Source: Stenotrophomonas sp. 610A2 (GTDB lineage Bacteria > Pseudomonadota > Gammaproteobacteria > Xanthomonadales > Xanthomonadaceae). From it: DNA of 64,000 nucleotides. The translations under genes were made by a program, and so were the position numbers. Shown here in pieces: positions 54,864-63,796 of the stretch (position 1 is its first letter; each line of letters opens with the position of its first letter). The DNA lies in the NCBI RefSeq assembly GCF_030549615.1, contig NZ_CP130832.1:4092001-4156000 (forward strand), in the 5' to 3' direction. A model generated the notes under the pieces. That model ran no database searches. It was not told the origin of the DNA and saw only the letters and a program-made list of their open reading frames with translations.

Positions 54864-55247
54864 ATGGCCGGCCCTGCCCTCGAACCCCGGGGCGTAGTGG
54901 CTGCGCGCCTGCGCCAAGCCCGACTGCTTCGAGGGCTTAGCCAACGCGAAGTCGGAGTTCGAATGGGACTTGATAAGGACACTGCCTCGGCACGCATAAG
55001 CCGCTACGAGAGCGAGTCCATGGCCATAAGCTTGGAATCACTATTTTCGTTGGCTGACGCTCTTCAAGTGCCGGCCGCGTATTTGCTGGCGTCATCGGCA
55101 GCTATGGCAGACGCTATCCTTTTGATAGGTGATGAAAGCGAAGTACAGCAGGCTCGTCTCGCTCAGGCCTTGGCCGCTCTTGCTAGCCTTCCAGCAGTAC
55201 GCCGGAAGGCACTACTCGAAGAGATCTTGGGTAAGCCGGGCATCTAG
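54864..55247 (+). CDS. XRE family transcriptional regulator
   Basis: A 127-residue protein. The helix-turn-helix covers residues 12-70: ARLRQARLLRGLSQREVGVR, then MGLDKDTASARISRYESES and ISLESLFSLADALQVPAAYL. A C-terminal helical part (EVQQARLAQALAALASLPAV) probably dimerises. It is divergent from the lipoprotein/J-domain run and is a good candidate for its regulator. Its 3' end overlaps the convergent gene below by 36 bases. Confidence 0.88.
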   Translation: MAGPALEPRGVVAARLRQARLLRGLSQREVGVRMGLDKDTASARISRYESESMAISLESLFSLADALQVPAAYLLASSAAMADAILLIGDESEVQQARLAQALAALASLPAVRRKALLEEILGKPGI

Positions 55248-55454
55248 CCCTTCTTCTAGTTTCAGGGCCTTCACCAAGTATCGGCCTGCCATTCGCCGTA
55301 GACGTTCCGCAGCCTCTCTAGCCCGCGCCTTCGTGCGCCAGTTTCCGTCGGTAGCTGAGCGCTCTACCTCCCGTGCCTGTCGGTCTAGATCAGCCGCTTT
55401 GGCACGAGCTATTGCCGCCCTGGTCGATGCCCAGGACGTCTCCGTTTCCTTCAT
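55212..55454 (-). CDS. small basic/charged helical protein
   Basis: An 80-residue protein (MKETETSWASTRAAIARAKA onward) with a strong AGGAG site. Composition is Ala, Arg and Glu, giving long amphipathic helices (WRTKARAREAAERLRRMAGR). It overlaps the 3' end of the XRE gene on the other strand. It is 23 bases downstream of the RadC-like gene, so it is probably co-transcribed. No family recognised. Confidence 0.6.
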   Translation of the reverse strand: MKETETSWASTRAAIARAKAADLDRQAREVERSATDGNWRTKARAREAAERLRRMAGRYLVKALKLEEGLDARLTQDLFE

Positions 55455-55477
55455 GCTGTTCTCCTGGTATCCGGGCC

Positions 55478-55972
55478 TTATATCTGCCCGAGCTGAGCCA
55501 TCGAGGTACCTTGGCTTGCCGAAACCACAAGGTGATCGACGACCCTCACTTCCACCATCGCCAGGACCTCCTTCAACCGCTTGGTGATGGCTCGATCCGC
55601 TGCTGACGGCTCGCAATGCCCGCTAGGGTGGTTGTGAGCCAGTAGGACCGCTGCTGCGTTCAGGGCCAAGGCACGTTGGACGACAATCCGGGGATGGATC
55701 TCAGCACCATCTATCGAGCCTGAGAACAACCTTTCTACGGCGATCAGGCGGTTGCGGGCATCGAGGAACGCCACCTCGAAGTGCTCGCGGATCTCATTCC
55801 CAAGACGCAGGCGGAAGAACCTGCCGGCAACATCGGGATCTCCCAATAGAAGGCCACTGACCATTGCTCTGCTCTCAAGAATTTCCAATGCTTGAGCGAG
55901 GACGGAGCTGTCACGTTCGTTCAAACCGCGAGGTAGCTCTTCCAGGCGTTGCTTCTGCAGCGAGACATTCAT
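55478..55972 (-). CDS. RadC-like JAB domain protein
   Basis: A 164-residue protein carrying the RadC/JAMM metal-binding motif AHNHPSGHCEPSAAD. The N-terminal helical part is short compared with chromosomal RadC (about 220 residues), which fits the mobile-element type. The start ATG overlaps the stop of the DUF932 gene by four bases. RadC-like proteins on plasmids and islands are thought to be metalloproteases or nuclease-like, but the reaction is unproven. Confidence 0.88.
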   Translation of the reverse strand: MNVSLQKQRLEELPRGLNERDSSVLAQALEILESRAMVSGLLLGDPDVAGRFFRLRLGNEIREHFEVAFLDARNRLIAVERLFSGSIDGAEIHPRIVVQRALALNAAAVLLAHNHPSGHCEPSAADRAITKRLKEVLAMVEVRVVDHLVVSASQGTSMAQLGQI

Positions 55973-56925
55973 GCGGCTTCCCCTAGCAGTTCCTTCCAAG
56001 CCTTCTGCTTTACCAATGCCCCTTGGCCGAACCACGCAGCATCCAAGCGGTTCTCCGTACTCTGCGCCCGCCGATGATGGTCTACGAACTCGGTAATGCT
56101 GTTGAGCAAACCAAAAGCCGTGCCCTTGCTGGTCTTCAAGCTAGCTCCCCTACCCTGCCCGTCATACAGCGCCCGTACCTTGGCAACAGCCTGCTCATTC
56201 ACGACTGCCCTCCCATTCTGAGCAGCCGGATACGTGAGCAAATTCCGCAGCACCCCATCAACCGAATCAGGGTTCACAGGTGTCTCACAGAGAATCCGCA
56301 TCCGCTCCACGAAGCCGTGCCAACCCTCAACAGCAATACCTAACTGACTTTTGACCCTGTCAGCATCGAAGGCACTGCGGTGCGGGACCTTGATGGCTCC
56401 AGTTCGATCCCCAACAGCGATCTGCAGCGTGTTGTTACACACCACGCGAACTGAGGTGAACTGAGCGGTGGTAGCCAGCGTTCCGTCACAGGCCGTAGCC
56501 AGAAGAAGATAGCCATTTACCTGATCTTGGCCCTTTAAGGCCACACCCTGCCCAGTACGGGCCAACGCCCAGAACTTCCGCCCGCCGCGAAGCACGCCTG
56601 CCGTTTCCAGCTCGAAACCACTGTACCGCGTCAGGTCGCGGTAGAACTCAAGAATCTCCTGCGGCTGGACTACTTGATAGCGCTTGGACACCACGGCCAG
56701 CGGTCGCTTGGTGTCAGAGCGATAAAGCACCTTCTGCCCGGGGAATGCCCGAACCGGATACTGATCTTCAGCATCGGCGGCGAATCGCACTTCGGCTTCC
56801 TCCAAGGACCAGTTCATGCCGGCGCGCTCGCGCCATACTTCAATGGACTGCCCTGGATCCAGCTGGCTTCCGATGCCATGCCATGGGACTTGGCCTGCAT
56901 AGGCCATGGTTTCAACGTGATGCAT
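55969..56925 (-). CDS. DUF932 (phage/plasmid-like) protein
   Basis: A 318-residue protein of the DUF932 family common on plasmids, phages and islands. It starts MHHVETMAYAGQVPWHGIGS, and the central segment FTSVRVVCNNTLQIAVGD is characteristic. Its biochemical role is unknown. It is the first gene of a tight trio (DUF932, RadC-like, 80-residue protein). Confidence 0.9.
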   Translation of the reverse strand: MHHVETMAYAGQVPWHGIGSQLDPGQSIEVWRERAGMNWSLEEAEVRFAADAEDQYPVRAFPGQKVLYRSDTKRPLAVVSKRYQVVQPQEILEFYRDLTRYSGFELETAGVLRGGRKFWALARTGQGVALKGQDQVNGYLLLATACDGTLATTAQFTSVRVVCNNTLQIAVGDRTGAIKVPHRSAFDADRVKSQLGIAVEGWHGFVERMRILCETPVNPDSVDGVLRNLLTYPAAQNGRAVVNEQAVAKVRALYDGQGRGASLKTSKGTAFGLLNSITEFVDHHRRAQSTENRLDAAWFGQGALVKQKAWKELLGEAA

Positions 56926-56955
56926 CTCGGTCTCCTTTCTTAGACGGCATAACGC

Positions 56956-56983
56956 GCAAGGCCCGGACAGTGCCGGGCCTTGC
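56956..56983. terminator. 11-base perfect hairpin
   Basis: GCAAGGCCCGG, 6-base loop, CCGGGCCTTGC. It lies 31 bases upstream of the DUF932 gene and 22 bases downstream of the 39-residue gene, and could end transcription of the latter. Confidence 0.7.
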
Positions 56984-57004
56984 GGGTCTATCTAGATAGT
57001 TGGT

Positions 57005-57124
57005 TTAGTCGTAGGAATCCCGGCCGAATTGGTCGGGGCGGGTGAACGAACAACGGGCCACGGCCGACAAGATGGCCGCAGCCACAATGAAGACGCAGTA
57101 GAGGAACTCGGATTTATCTTTCAT
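57005..57124 (-). CDS. 39-residue small membrane protein
   Basis: A short frame with ATG at 57124 and TAA at 57005. It encodes MKDKSEFLYCVFIVAAAILS followed by AVARCSFTRPDQFGRD and a short tail: one hydrophobic helix and a polar C-terminus. The ribosome site is only GAG-like. It lies between the terminator at 56,956 and the resistance block, on the same strand as the DUF932 group. Real by composition and topology, but unproven. Confidence 0.45.
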   Translation of the reverse strand: MKDKSEFLYCVFIVAAAILSAVARCSFTRPDQFGRDSYD

Positions 57125-57338
57125 GCTTAGTACTCGAAGCGATACGCCAATGCGCGGCGCACACGCAAAGCAGGGGGATCCTGCTTCACTGTGGTACTAA
57201 GGGTCTGAAACAAGTTTCAATCAAAGACAGCATCTCGATGAGGCACAACATTCAAGCTCGACACGCCGAACGGCAACTCCCGGCCAGAAGCAGACGTTAG
57301 GTTGCGCTGCCAAAACGCGCCTCACCGAACTGGCGGCG

Positions 57339-58541
57339 TTACCACGTCATCGCCCAACCCGCCATGGCAGCCAGTAACACGACCAGGACCGGCGGAGCAC
57401 GCGCAACGACCAGCAGCCCGAATGCGACCAGTGCCATCGCGATATCCCATCGGTCATGGATCGCGCTCGTCCACACCGGGTCATACAACGCCGCCAGCAG
57501 GATGCCGACTATCCCGGCATTGACGCCTGCAATCGAAGCTTGGAGATCCTTGCGGTGGCGCAGGGACTCCCAGAACGGCAGCACCCCCACGAGCACAAGA
57601 AGGGCTGGCAGGAAAATGACCACCAGCAGTGCAAGGCCGCCTGCCCAGCCACCCAGCGGCCCCTCGGCCATAGCCCCCAGATACGCTGCAAAGGAGAAGA
57701 GAGGGCCCGGCACCGCCTGCGCCGCACCGTACCCGGCGAGGAGATCCGCCGTGCTCACGGTGCCGCTCTGGACGACCGCGGTCTGCAGCAACGGCAGCAC
57801 GACATGGCCGCCGCCGAAGACCAGGGCGCCAGCGCGGTACACACCCTCCAACAGCACGGCCAAGGGGGAGCCGCTAACCACCGCCCACACGGGCAGCAGA
57901 ACAAGCGGCAGCACCAGTAGCACCAGTGCCACTGTGCCGGTTCTTCGCGAGACGGGATAGCCGCCGTCTGATTGGCCGGAAGCAGGTTCGATCTTCAGCA
58001 TCCAGCGACCGAGCAGTCCGCTGAAGATGATCACCACGATCTGGCCGACGACCGAGGGTATGGACAAAGTCAACACAGCGGCAAAAAGCGCCATCCCTGC
58101 CCTCAGACGGTCCGGGCACAGGGATCGGGCCATTCCCCATACTGCTTGAGCCACCACAGCAACTGCCACGATCTTCAGGCCATGCAGCCAGCCGGATTCA
58201 ACGATGCCCTGGTATTTGGCAACCCCCAAAGCGAACAGGATCATCAGCACGGCCGAAGGCAGCGTAAAGCCAGCCCAAGCAGCCAACAGGCCAGACCAGC
58301 CAGCGCGGCGCAAGCCCAACGCCATCCCAACCTGGCTGCTGGCCGGGCCTGGCAGTAACTGGCACAGGGCCGCCAAATCAGAGTAGCTACGGTCCGTCAG
58401 CCAACGGCGGCGTTCGACGAACTCGAGGCGGAAGTAGCCCAGATGGGCGATCGGACCGCCGAACGACGTCAGCCCCAGCCGCAGGAATACCAGGAAGACG
58501 CGCCACGCGCTGTCGCTTGTTGTGGGATCGAGCGCCGACAT
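57339..58541 (-). CDS. chrA: chromate efflux transporter ChrA
   Basis: A 400-residue inner-membrane protein built of two homologous CHR halves. The first has FLRLGLTSFGGPIAHLGYFR and LCQLLPGPASSQVGMALGLR; the second has VYRAGALVFGGGHVVLPLLQ and GAAQAVPGPLFSFAAYLGAM. These paired F-G-G and P-G-P motifs define the CHR family that exports chromate. The length matches the long-chain form. No chrB regulator is present. It lies downstream of the glutaredoxin-type arsC with a 54-base gap and may share its transcript. Confidence 0.92.
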   Translation of the reverse strand: MSALDPTTSDSAWRVFLVFLRLGLTSFGGPIAHLGYFRLEFVERRRWLTDRSYSDLAALCQLLPGPASSQVGMALGLRRAGWSGLLAAWAGFTLPSAVLMILFALGVAKYQGIVESGWLHGLKIVAVAVVAQAVWGMARSLCPDRLRAGMALFAAVLTLSIPSVVGQIVVIIFSGLLGRWMLKIEPASGQSDGGYPVSRRTGTVALVLLVLPLVLLPVWAVVSGSPLAVLLEGVYRAGALVFGGGHVVLPLLQTAVVQSGTVSTADLLAGYGAAQAVPGPLFSFAAYLGAMAEGPLGGWAGGLALLVVIFLPALLVLVGVLPFWESLRHRKDLQASIAGVNAGIVGILLAALYDPVWTSAIHDRWDIAMALVAFGLLVVARAPPVLVVLLAAMAGWAMTW

Positions 58542-58595
58542 GGACCATGACCTCCTGTGGTTCTCAGCGGCGGCAAGCCCAGCCAGGCACTGGGA

Positions 58596-59015
58596 TCACG
58601 GCGTGGAGCTTCCGGCGTGCCCGGTCACCAGCTCTCCATCTTCCTTTCGGAACGGCCCGGGCAGCGGCGACAGGATCTCCAGCACCACTTCCGAAGGCCG
58701 GCACAGACGAGTACCCCTATCGGTTTGTACGAGAGGACGATTGATGAGTATCGGGTGCGCCAGCATCGCATCAAGCAGCGCGTCGTCGCTCAGTCCTGCG
58801 TCGCCTAGCCCGAGCGCTTCATACGGCGTCCCCTTCTGCCGGATGGCATCGCGCATGCTCAACCCCGCCGCCGTAATGAGCTCGACTAGGCGCGCACGGC
58901 TGGGTGGGTTGGCCAGGTAGTCGATCACTTCCGGCTCGATGCCGACGAAGCGAATCAGTGCCAAAGTATTGCGCGAAGTGCCGCAGTTGGGGTTGTGATA
59001 GATGACAGCGTTCAC
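58596..59015 (-). CDS. arsC: arsenate reductase, glutaredoxin-linked type
   Basis: A 139-residue enzyme of the ArsC/Spx fold that reduces arsenate to arsenite with glutathione and glutaredoxin. Active-site Cys11 lies in [12 protein letters not shown]. The R-P pair in [13 protein letters not shown], which binds the oxyanion, is intact. Its start overlaps the arsH stop by four bases, so the two are coupled. Confidence 0.93.
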   Translation of the reverse strand: MNAVIYHNPNCGTSRNTLALIRFVGIEPEVIDYLANPPSRARLVELITAAGLSMRDAIRQKGTPYEALGLGDAGLSDDALLDAMLAHPILINRPLVQTDRGTRLCRPSEVVLEILSPLPGPFRKEDGELVTGHAGSSTP

Positions 59016-59752
59016 GCACTTTCCTCTTTGTTCAAAACGGTCTCCACCACGCCTGCGGCAGCGGCCAGCGCCGTCGCCTCAACGGCCCCCTTGCGCTCGC
59101 TGTATCGGTCCACCAGGTAGTCGCTACGCCCGCGCACCAGAAGGGTGAACTTGATCAGTTCCTCCATCACGTCCACGACGCGATCGTAGTACGCCGAAGG
59201 CTTCATTCGACCGTCGTCATCGAACTCCTGCCAGGCCTTGGCCACCGAGGATTGGTTCGGGATCGTGACCATGCGCATCCAACGGCCGAGCACGCGCAGC
59301 GCGTTGACCACGTTGAACGACTGAGAACCGCCGCAGACCTGCATCACAGCCAGCGTCCGGCCCTGAGTGGGTCGCACGCTGCCCTCTTCTAGTGGCAGCC
59401 AGTCGATCTGATTCTTGAATACTGCAGTAAGGGTGCCGTGGCGTTCCGGGCTGATCCACACGTGTCCTTCTGACCACAGCGAGGCCCTACGCAGCTCCTG
59501 CACCTTCGAGTGAGTGGCCGGCACCGAGTCAAGCATCGGTAGCTCATGTGGATCAAAGAGGCGGGTTTCCGCCCCAAGCTGCTCCAGCAGCCGCTGCGAC
59601 TCAAGCGCCAGCTTGCGGCTGAACGACTGCGGGCGCAGCGACCCATACAGGATCAGGATGCGTGGTCGGTGTGGCTGGGCGACCGGATCGCTGAGCTTGG
59701 CGGCCGTGGGGATGTCCAAGGCACCCGAGACCACGTTAGGGATCTGCTGCAC
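59012..59752 (-). CDS. arsH: ArsH, NADPH-dependent FMN reductase family
   Basis: A 246-residue flavoprotein. The FMN-binding loop [20 protein letters not shown] and the segment [20 protein letters not shown] are diagnostic of ArsH. ArsH oxidises trivalent organoarsenicals and helps resistance. It starts at GTG (59752) with AGGA upstream and is divergent from arsR across a 40-base region with an operator-like palindrome. Confidence 0.93.
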   Translation of the reverse strand: MQQIPNVVSGALDIPTAAKLSDPVAQPHRPRILILYGSLRPQSFSRKLALESQRLLEQLGAETRLFDPHELPMLDSVPATHSKVQELRRASLWSEGHVWISPERHGTLTAVFKNQIDWLPLEEGSVRPTQGRTLAVMQVCGGSQSFNVVNALRVLGRWMRMVTIPNQSSVAKAWQEFDDDGRMKPSAYYDRVVDVMEELIKFTLLVRGRSDYLVDRYSERKGAVEATALAAAAGVVETVLNKEESA

Positions 59753-59776
59753 GGGGGTTGTCCTGTCATTTTAATT

Positions 59777-59793
59777 TGATTATTCTAGAATCA
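59777..59793. promoter_or_regulatory. candidate ArsR operator
   Basis: TGATTATTCTAGAATCA contains an outer TGATT/AATCA dyad and an inner ATTCTAGAAT palindrome. It ends on the first base of the arsR start codon and lies 25 bases from the arsH start, so ArsR bound here could block both directions. Confidence 0.6.
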
Positions 59794-60107
59794 TGGAACA
59801 CAAAAAAGCAACCCACGCCTTGGCTGCCCTGGGTCATGCCACCCGCCTGTCGATCTTCCGCCTCCTGGTTCAGGCGGGGAGCGTCGGCAAGCTGGCTGGC
59901 GATATTGCGCATGCGCTCTCTTTGCCTGGCGCCACACTCTCTTTCCACCTGAAGGAACTGCTTGCTGCGGGACTGATCAGCGCCGAGCAACGTGGCCGGA
60001 CCATCTGCTACCGAGCCGAGTTCGTGGCGATGAACGAGCTGGTGGCCTACCTGACTGAAAACTGCTGTGCAGAGGAACAGGCCTGTGAACGCCCCGCAGG
60101 ATGCTGA
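59793..60107 (+). CDS. arsR: ArsR family arsenic-responsive repressor
   Basis: A 104-residue winged-helix repressor. The recognition helix region reads LSLPGATLSFHLKELLAAGL. The arsenite sensor is probably formed by Cys91, Cys92 and Cys98 (ENCCAEEQAC), a C-terminal arrangement that differs from the E. coli C-V-C site in helix 3 and resembles the later-evolved ArsR types. It begins the rightward group arsR, arsC-like, acr3 with 24- and 20-base gaps. Confidence 0.92.
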   Translation: MEHKKATHALAALGHATRLSIFRLLVQAGSVGKLAGDIAHALSLPGATLSFHLKELLAAGLISAEQRGRTICYRAEFVAMNELVAYLTENCCAEEQACERPAGC

Positions 60108-60131
60108 CCCCATATCCCAGAGTTCGCCAAA

Positions 60132-60623
60132 ATGACCCGTCGTGTTCTCTTTCTTTGTACCGGCAATTACGCGCGCAGCGTGTTGGCCGAATCGACCCTG
60201 ACAAAGTGGGGCGAAGGCCGCTATCGGTCCTTCAGTGCAGGCAGCCAGCCGGCCGGTCGGGTCAATCCGTTCGCCATTGCTCAGTTGCAGCGCGAGGGCT
60301 TCCCGGTGGAGGGCCTGCGTAGCAAGTCCTGGGATGAATTTGCCGAAGCGGATGCTGCTGCCATGGACCTGATAGTCACCGTGTGCGACAGCGCGGCTGC
60401 CGAAGCGTGCCCGGTCGTGTTTGGCGATTTCGTGCGCGTGCACTGGGGCTTGTCCGATCCGGCCGGCGTAGAAGGCTCGGATGCACAGAAGGCTGAAGCA
60501 TTCGATCGGGCACATCAGATCATCAAGGCCCGCCTGAAGGCCTTCCTGGAGATTCCTGACGGGGCATGGGATGACCGTAAAGCTCTCAAGGCACAGCTCG
60601 ATCAGATTGCGCAGATCAACTGA
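60132..60623 (+). CDS. arsC: arsenate reductase, low-molecular-weight phosphatase type
   Basis: A 163-residue protein. The phosphatase loop is C9-T-G-N-Y-A-R15-S16, matching C-x-x-N-x-x-R-S of LMW phosphatase/ArsC; most relatives have Ser where Tyr13 stands. Further Cys at [14 protein letters not shown] fit the relay Cys of thioredoxin-linked ArsC. The acid loop is [11 protein letters not shown]. It is the second, unrelated arsenate reductase in this block. Confidence 0.9.
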   Translation: MTRRVLFLCTGNYARSVLAESTLTKWGEGRYRSFSAGSQPAGRVNPFAIAQLQREGFPVEGLRSKSWDEFAEADAAAMDLIVTVCDSAAAEACPVVFGDFVRVHWGLSDPAGVEGSDAQKAEAFDRAHQIIKARLKAFLEIPDGAWDDRKALKAQLDQIAQIN

Positions 60624-60643
60624 CCGTCCTCCCGGAAACTCCC

Positions 60644-61702
60644 ATGACTACTGAAACCTCCCGCCTGTCCTTCCTGGACCGGTATCTCACGCTCTGGATC
60701 TTCGCCGCCATGGCGCTCGGCGTCGGCCTGGGCGCGTTGTTCGAGGGCGTGCCCAACGCGTTGAACAGCCTTTCGATAGGGTCGACCAACATTCCGATCG
60801 CGATCGGCTTGATTCTGATGATGTATCCGCCGCTGGCCAAGGTGAAGTACGAGGAACTGCCCACGGTCTTTGCCGACAAGTGCGTGCTGATGCTCTCGCT
60901 GCTGCAGAACTGGATCGTGGGCCCGTTCCTGATGTTCGGCCTGGCGGTGCTGTTCCTGCGCGACTACCCCGAGTACATGACCGGCCTGATCCTGATCGGC
61001 CTGGCGCGCTGCATTGCCATGGTGCTGGTGTGGAACCAGCTGGCACGCGGCGACGGCCAGTACGTGGCCGGCCTGGTGGCATTCAATTCGATCTTCCAGA
61101 TAGGGCTGTTCAGCGTTTACGCATGGTTCTTCCTTTCCTGGTTGCCGCCAGTGTTCGGCCTGCAGAGCAGCGTCATCGATGTCAGTGTCTGGACCATCGC
61201 CGAGGCGGTGCTGATCTACCTGGGCATCCCATTCCTGGCCGGCTTCCTCACCCGTCGATGGCTGAAGGCTCGCAAGGGCGTGCAGTGGTATGAAGAGAAG
61301 TTCCTACCTGCCATCAGCCCGATAACGCTCGCCGCACTGCTGTTCACCATCGTGGCGATGTTCAGCCTGAAAGGCGGTGACGTGCTGCGGATTCCCATGG
61401 ACGCGGTGCGCATCGCGATCCCGCTGACGCTTTACTTCATCATCCAGTTCGTCATCAGCTTCTTCATGGGCAAGCTGATCGCCAAGGACTATCCGCGCAC
61501 CACTGCGATCGCGTTCACCGCGGCAGGCAACAACTTCGAACTGGCCATCGCGGTAGCCATCGCGGCATTCGGTCTGGCCTCGCCGGTCGCCTTCGCCGCC
61601 GTCATCGGCCCGCTGGTGGAAGTGCCGGTATTGATCCTGCTGGTCCATGTTGCCTTGCGACTGGGCAAGCGTCACTTTCCTGCTGATGCACGGAGCCGCT
61701 GA
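60644..61702 (+). CDS. acr3: Acr3 arsenite efflux transporter
   Basis: A 352-residue transporter with ten membrane helices. The conserved Cys123 lies in [13 protein letters not shown], the residue needed for arsenite binding in the family, and the [20 protein letters not shown] segment near the end is also characteristic. It exports the arsenite made by the two reductases. It is the last gene of the arsR group. Confidence 0.95.
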   Translation: MTTETSRLSFLDRYLTLWIFAAMALGVGLGALFEGVPNALNSLSIGSTNIPIAIGLILMMYPPLAKVKYEELPTVFADKCVLMLSLLQNWIVGPFLMFGLAVLFLRDYPEYMTGLILIGLARCIAMVLVWNQLARGDGQYVAGLVAFNSIFQIGLFSVYAWFFLSWLPPVFGLQSSVIDVSVWTIAEAVLIYLGIPFLAGFLTRRWLKARKGVQWYEEKFLPAISPITLAALLFTIVAMFSLKGGDVLRIPMDAVRIAIPLTLYFIIQFVISFFMGKLIAKDYPRTTAIAFTAAGNNFELAIAVAIAAFGLASPVAFAAVIGPLVEVPVLILLVHVALRLGKRHFPADARSR

Positions 61703-62104
61703 TCTACAGTAACTCTTGGTATGTTCATACCGTTAAACCTTCCGTTCCAGTACAAGGAGCGACCGGGATGTATTGCACCAAGCGTCCATTTCTGCACATC
61801 GGCTAGCTGACGTTTCTCTCGTCACGATCACAATCGCCGCATCGGCACAGGCACCGGAGTTTGATCACATCAACACTTGATTCTGAACGAGACGTCTACT
61901 GCGAAACGGGAAGACCGCTCAAGTACGAGAAGCTGGGAACCAACGCAAAAAACGCGCTAGCGGCCACTTTGATTACCAGGTAACCCGCATTCCTGTCGCC
62001 TAAAGGCAACCTCACTGCCTGGCGCCACCCAACTTCGTCACACACGGACGCTAGAAAGGGCCTATGGTGGTTGCTCAAACGCGCACTTCGCGCACGGATC
62101 AGCC
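61703..62104. other. intergenic region
   Basis: About 400 bases after acr3. A 75-codon minus frame (61,896-62,123) shows no ribosome site or family likeness. No clear terminator was seen after acr3. Confidence 0.35.
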
Positions 62105-62365
62105 ATGAACCATGACGATGCACGGGCCGACTTAGATGATTTCGCGGCCGATATGATGGCGTCTACCCATTCTTGGAGCTATTCCAAACGGCTGGACACC
62201 TTACGCTCTCTGGAAATCCTCTCAAAGAAGGCTCTGCGCTCGATAGTGGGTCTACCCAATGAAGCTGAGTGCCGAAATGGCATTGAAGCAGTGCTGGATA
62301 GGATCAAAAGCATGCTGACAGCCACCGAGCAGCTCGAGTTGCTGAGAAGCAAGTATCGGCATTGA
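62105..62365 (+). CDS. small hypothetical protein
   Basis: An 86-residue acidic helical protein (MNHDDARADLDDFAADMMAS, then LRSLEILSKKALRSIVGLP and a final AATEQLELLRSKYRH-like helix). The ribosome site is not obvious. No family recognised. A gap of about 400 bases follows in which no gene was found. Confidence 0.5.
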   Translation: MNHDDARADLDDFAADMMASTHSWSYSKRLDTLRSLEILSKKALRSIVGLPNEAECRNGIEAVLDRIKSMLTATEQLELLRSKYRH

Positions 62366-62771
62366 GCCATCAATCTGGTTCCAGGGAAGAATTCGCTGCA
62401 TTCATTGGCTCGTGAAGCGTATTCAGCAGCCAACCCTCTTTTCTCCCAAAGTAGTGGTACATCGGCGTATCTCTCAACTTGCATCCTCTCGCGTGAAGCG
62501 GTCGCGCCCTTTGCGAACCCGAACTGCCCACATCATTCAGTCTGCAGCCGGGTGATCGTCACAAAAAACACAGAGTTATCTGCGGCACACGGGTACTGAA
62601 TTCGGCTTTGCCATACGTGGAGCTAAGGATCAATCCTGAGACGTGCTAGCATCAGATCACAGGTCTAGCCTGCTTCGCGTTCGGTGCAGCTGTTTTGATA
62701 GTTGCGCATATCGCTCCTTTTCATGCGTTACCTGCCCAGATCCTTGGGTGGTCGCTCGACGGGAGTGCGCA
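62366..62771. other. intergenic region
   Basis: About 400 bases. Only short frames without ribosome sites are present. The methyltransferase frame stays open back to 62,643, but the Cys- and Ser-rich translation there is not protein-like. Confidence 0.35.
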
Positions 62772-63443
62772 ATGCCCGCTTTTAAGACACGAAACGTGAA
62801 AGTCACCATCGGTGGCGACTCCTACTTGCTACGCATCCTCAGCGATAAGCAGCAGGTCAGCGACTTGGAGGGGCATAGGAAGCGTCTTCATATTTCCTCG
62901 GCGCAATGGGGCTTGTTTGGTCAGCTGTGGCCATCAGGTCAATTACTTGCCCAGGCCATGTGCCGCTTCGAAATTTCGGGCAAGCGAGTACTTCAGCTTT
63001 CTTGTGGAATCGGGCTCGCTAGCATTGTGCTGATGCGACGCGGCGTCGAGGTAATTGCCTGCGATGAGCATCCATTGGCCGAGCCTTTTCTAGCTCACAA
63101 CGCTGCTCTGAACGGATTGCCACCCGTACAATTCCATCACTTTCGTCACGGGCGGGAACCAACCGCGCTAGGTGCCTTTGACTTGATCATAGCCAGTGAC
63201 GCTCTACATGATCGATCACAAGCTGAAGTCATAGCGAATGTCGTGCTCCACCATGCCAAACCTAGAGCCGAGGTCGTGATAACGGATCCTGGCTTGAGTA
63301 GCAGCGAAGAATTCTCCCAGATGTTGATCAAGCAAAGGTTCGCTCTCAAATCGACAAGATGTCGAATGGATGACTCCGACCAAGAGCCATATCGCGGCCA
63401 GCTGTTGCACTACTCGCGCAACATGATCACGGCTACGACATGA
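62772..63443 (+). CDS. class I SAM-dependent methyltransferase (METTL/Methyltransf_16-like)
   Basis: A 223-residue protein from the ATG at 62772 (MPAFKTRNVKVTIGGDSYLL). The SSAQWGLFGQLWPSGQLLAQ segment, SAM loop LQLSCGIGLASIVLMRRGVE, the acid after strand 2 in IACDEH, and FDLIIASDALHD all resemble the lysine/protein N-methyltransferase (METTL21-like) branch. The usual G-x-G-x-G is S-C-G-I-G here. Its stop overlaps the next start by four bases. The substrate is unknown. Confidence 0.82.
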   Translation: MPAFKTRNVKVTIGGDSYLLRILSDKQQVSDLEGHRKRLHISSAQWGLFGQLWPSGQLLAQAMCRFEISGKRVLQLSCGIGLASIVLMRRGVEVIACDEHPLAEPFLAHNAALNGLPPVQFHHFRHGREPTALGAFDLIIASDALHDRSQAEVIANVVLHHAKPRAEVVITDPGLSSSEEFSQMLIKQRFALKSTRCRMDDSDQEPYRGQLLHYSRNMITATT

Positions 63444-63796
63444 ACCGTGCTAAGCGGGAAAGCAACGCCAGTATCACGTGCGCTACTTGTGATTCATTGT
63501 GCTGCAAACTCACAGTCATTTTGGGCAAAGATGATTCAGTGCCTGCCCATCTAACAACCCATCAGGTAGGAGGCTTGCATGTCATGGCCAAGGACCAAGA
63601 TGGGTGGTGCGCAGCACTAGATGGGAAACAGATGAAGTGTCGCATTTATTCCAGCAGACCTATCGTCTGCAAATCCTTTGCCATGGGCGGCCCCTACTGC
63701 CGCGCTGAACGCGAAGAACATGCCAAGCAGAGTGCTCGCCTCATCGCAATGAAACTCATAGGAGAAACAAGTCATGATGGCAACAAAGCGCACTAA
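63440..63796 (+). CDS. YkgJ-type Cys-cluster protein
   Basis: A 118-residue protein with conserved Cys in TCATCDSLCCKL, GWCAALDGKQMKCRIY and RPIVCKSF, plus a late Cys in GPYCRAE. This matches the YkgJ/CxxCxxCC family, thought to bind zinc or an iron-sulfur cluster. The start overlaps the methyltransferase stop by four bases and the stop lies inside the next gene, so three genes are closely coupled. Confidence 0.85.
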   Translation: MNRAKRESNASITCATCDSLCCKLTVILGKDDSVPAHLTTHQVGGLHVMAKDQDGWCAALDGKQMKCRIYSSRPIVCKSFAMGGPYCRAEREEHAKQSARLIAMKLIGETSHDGNKAH

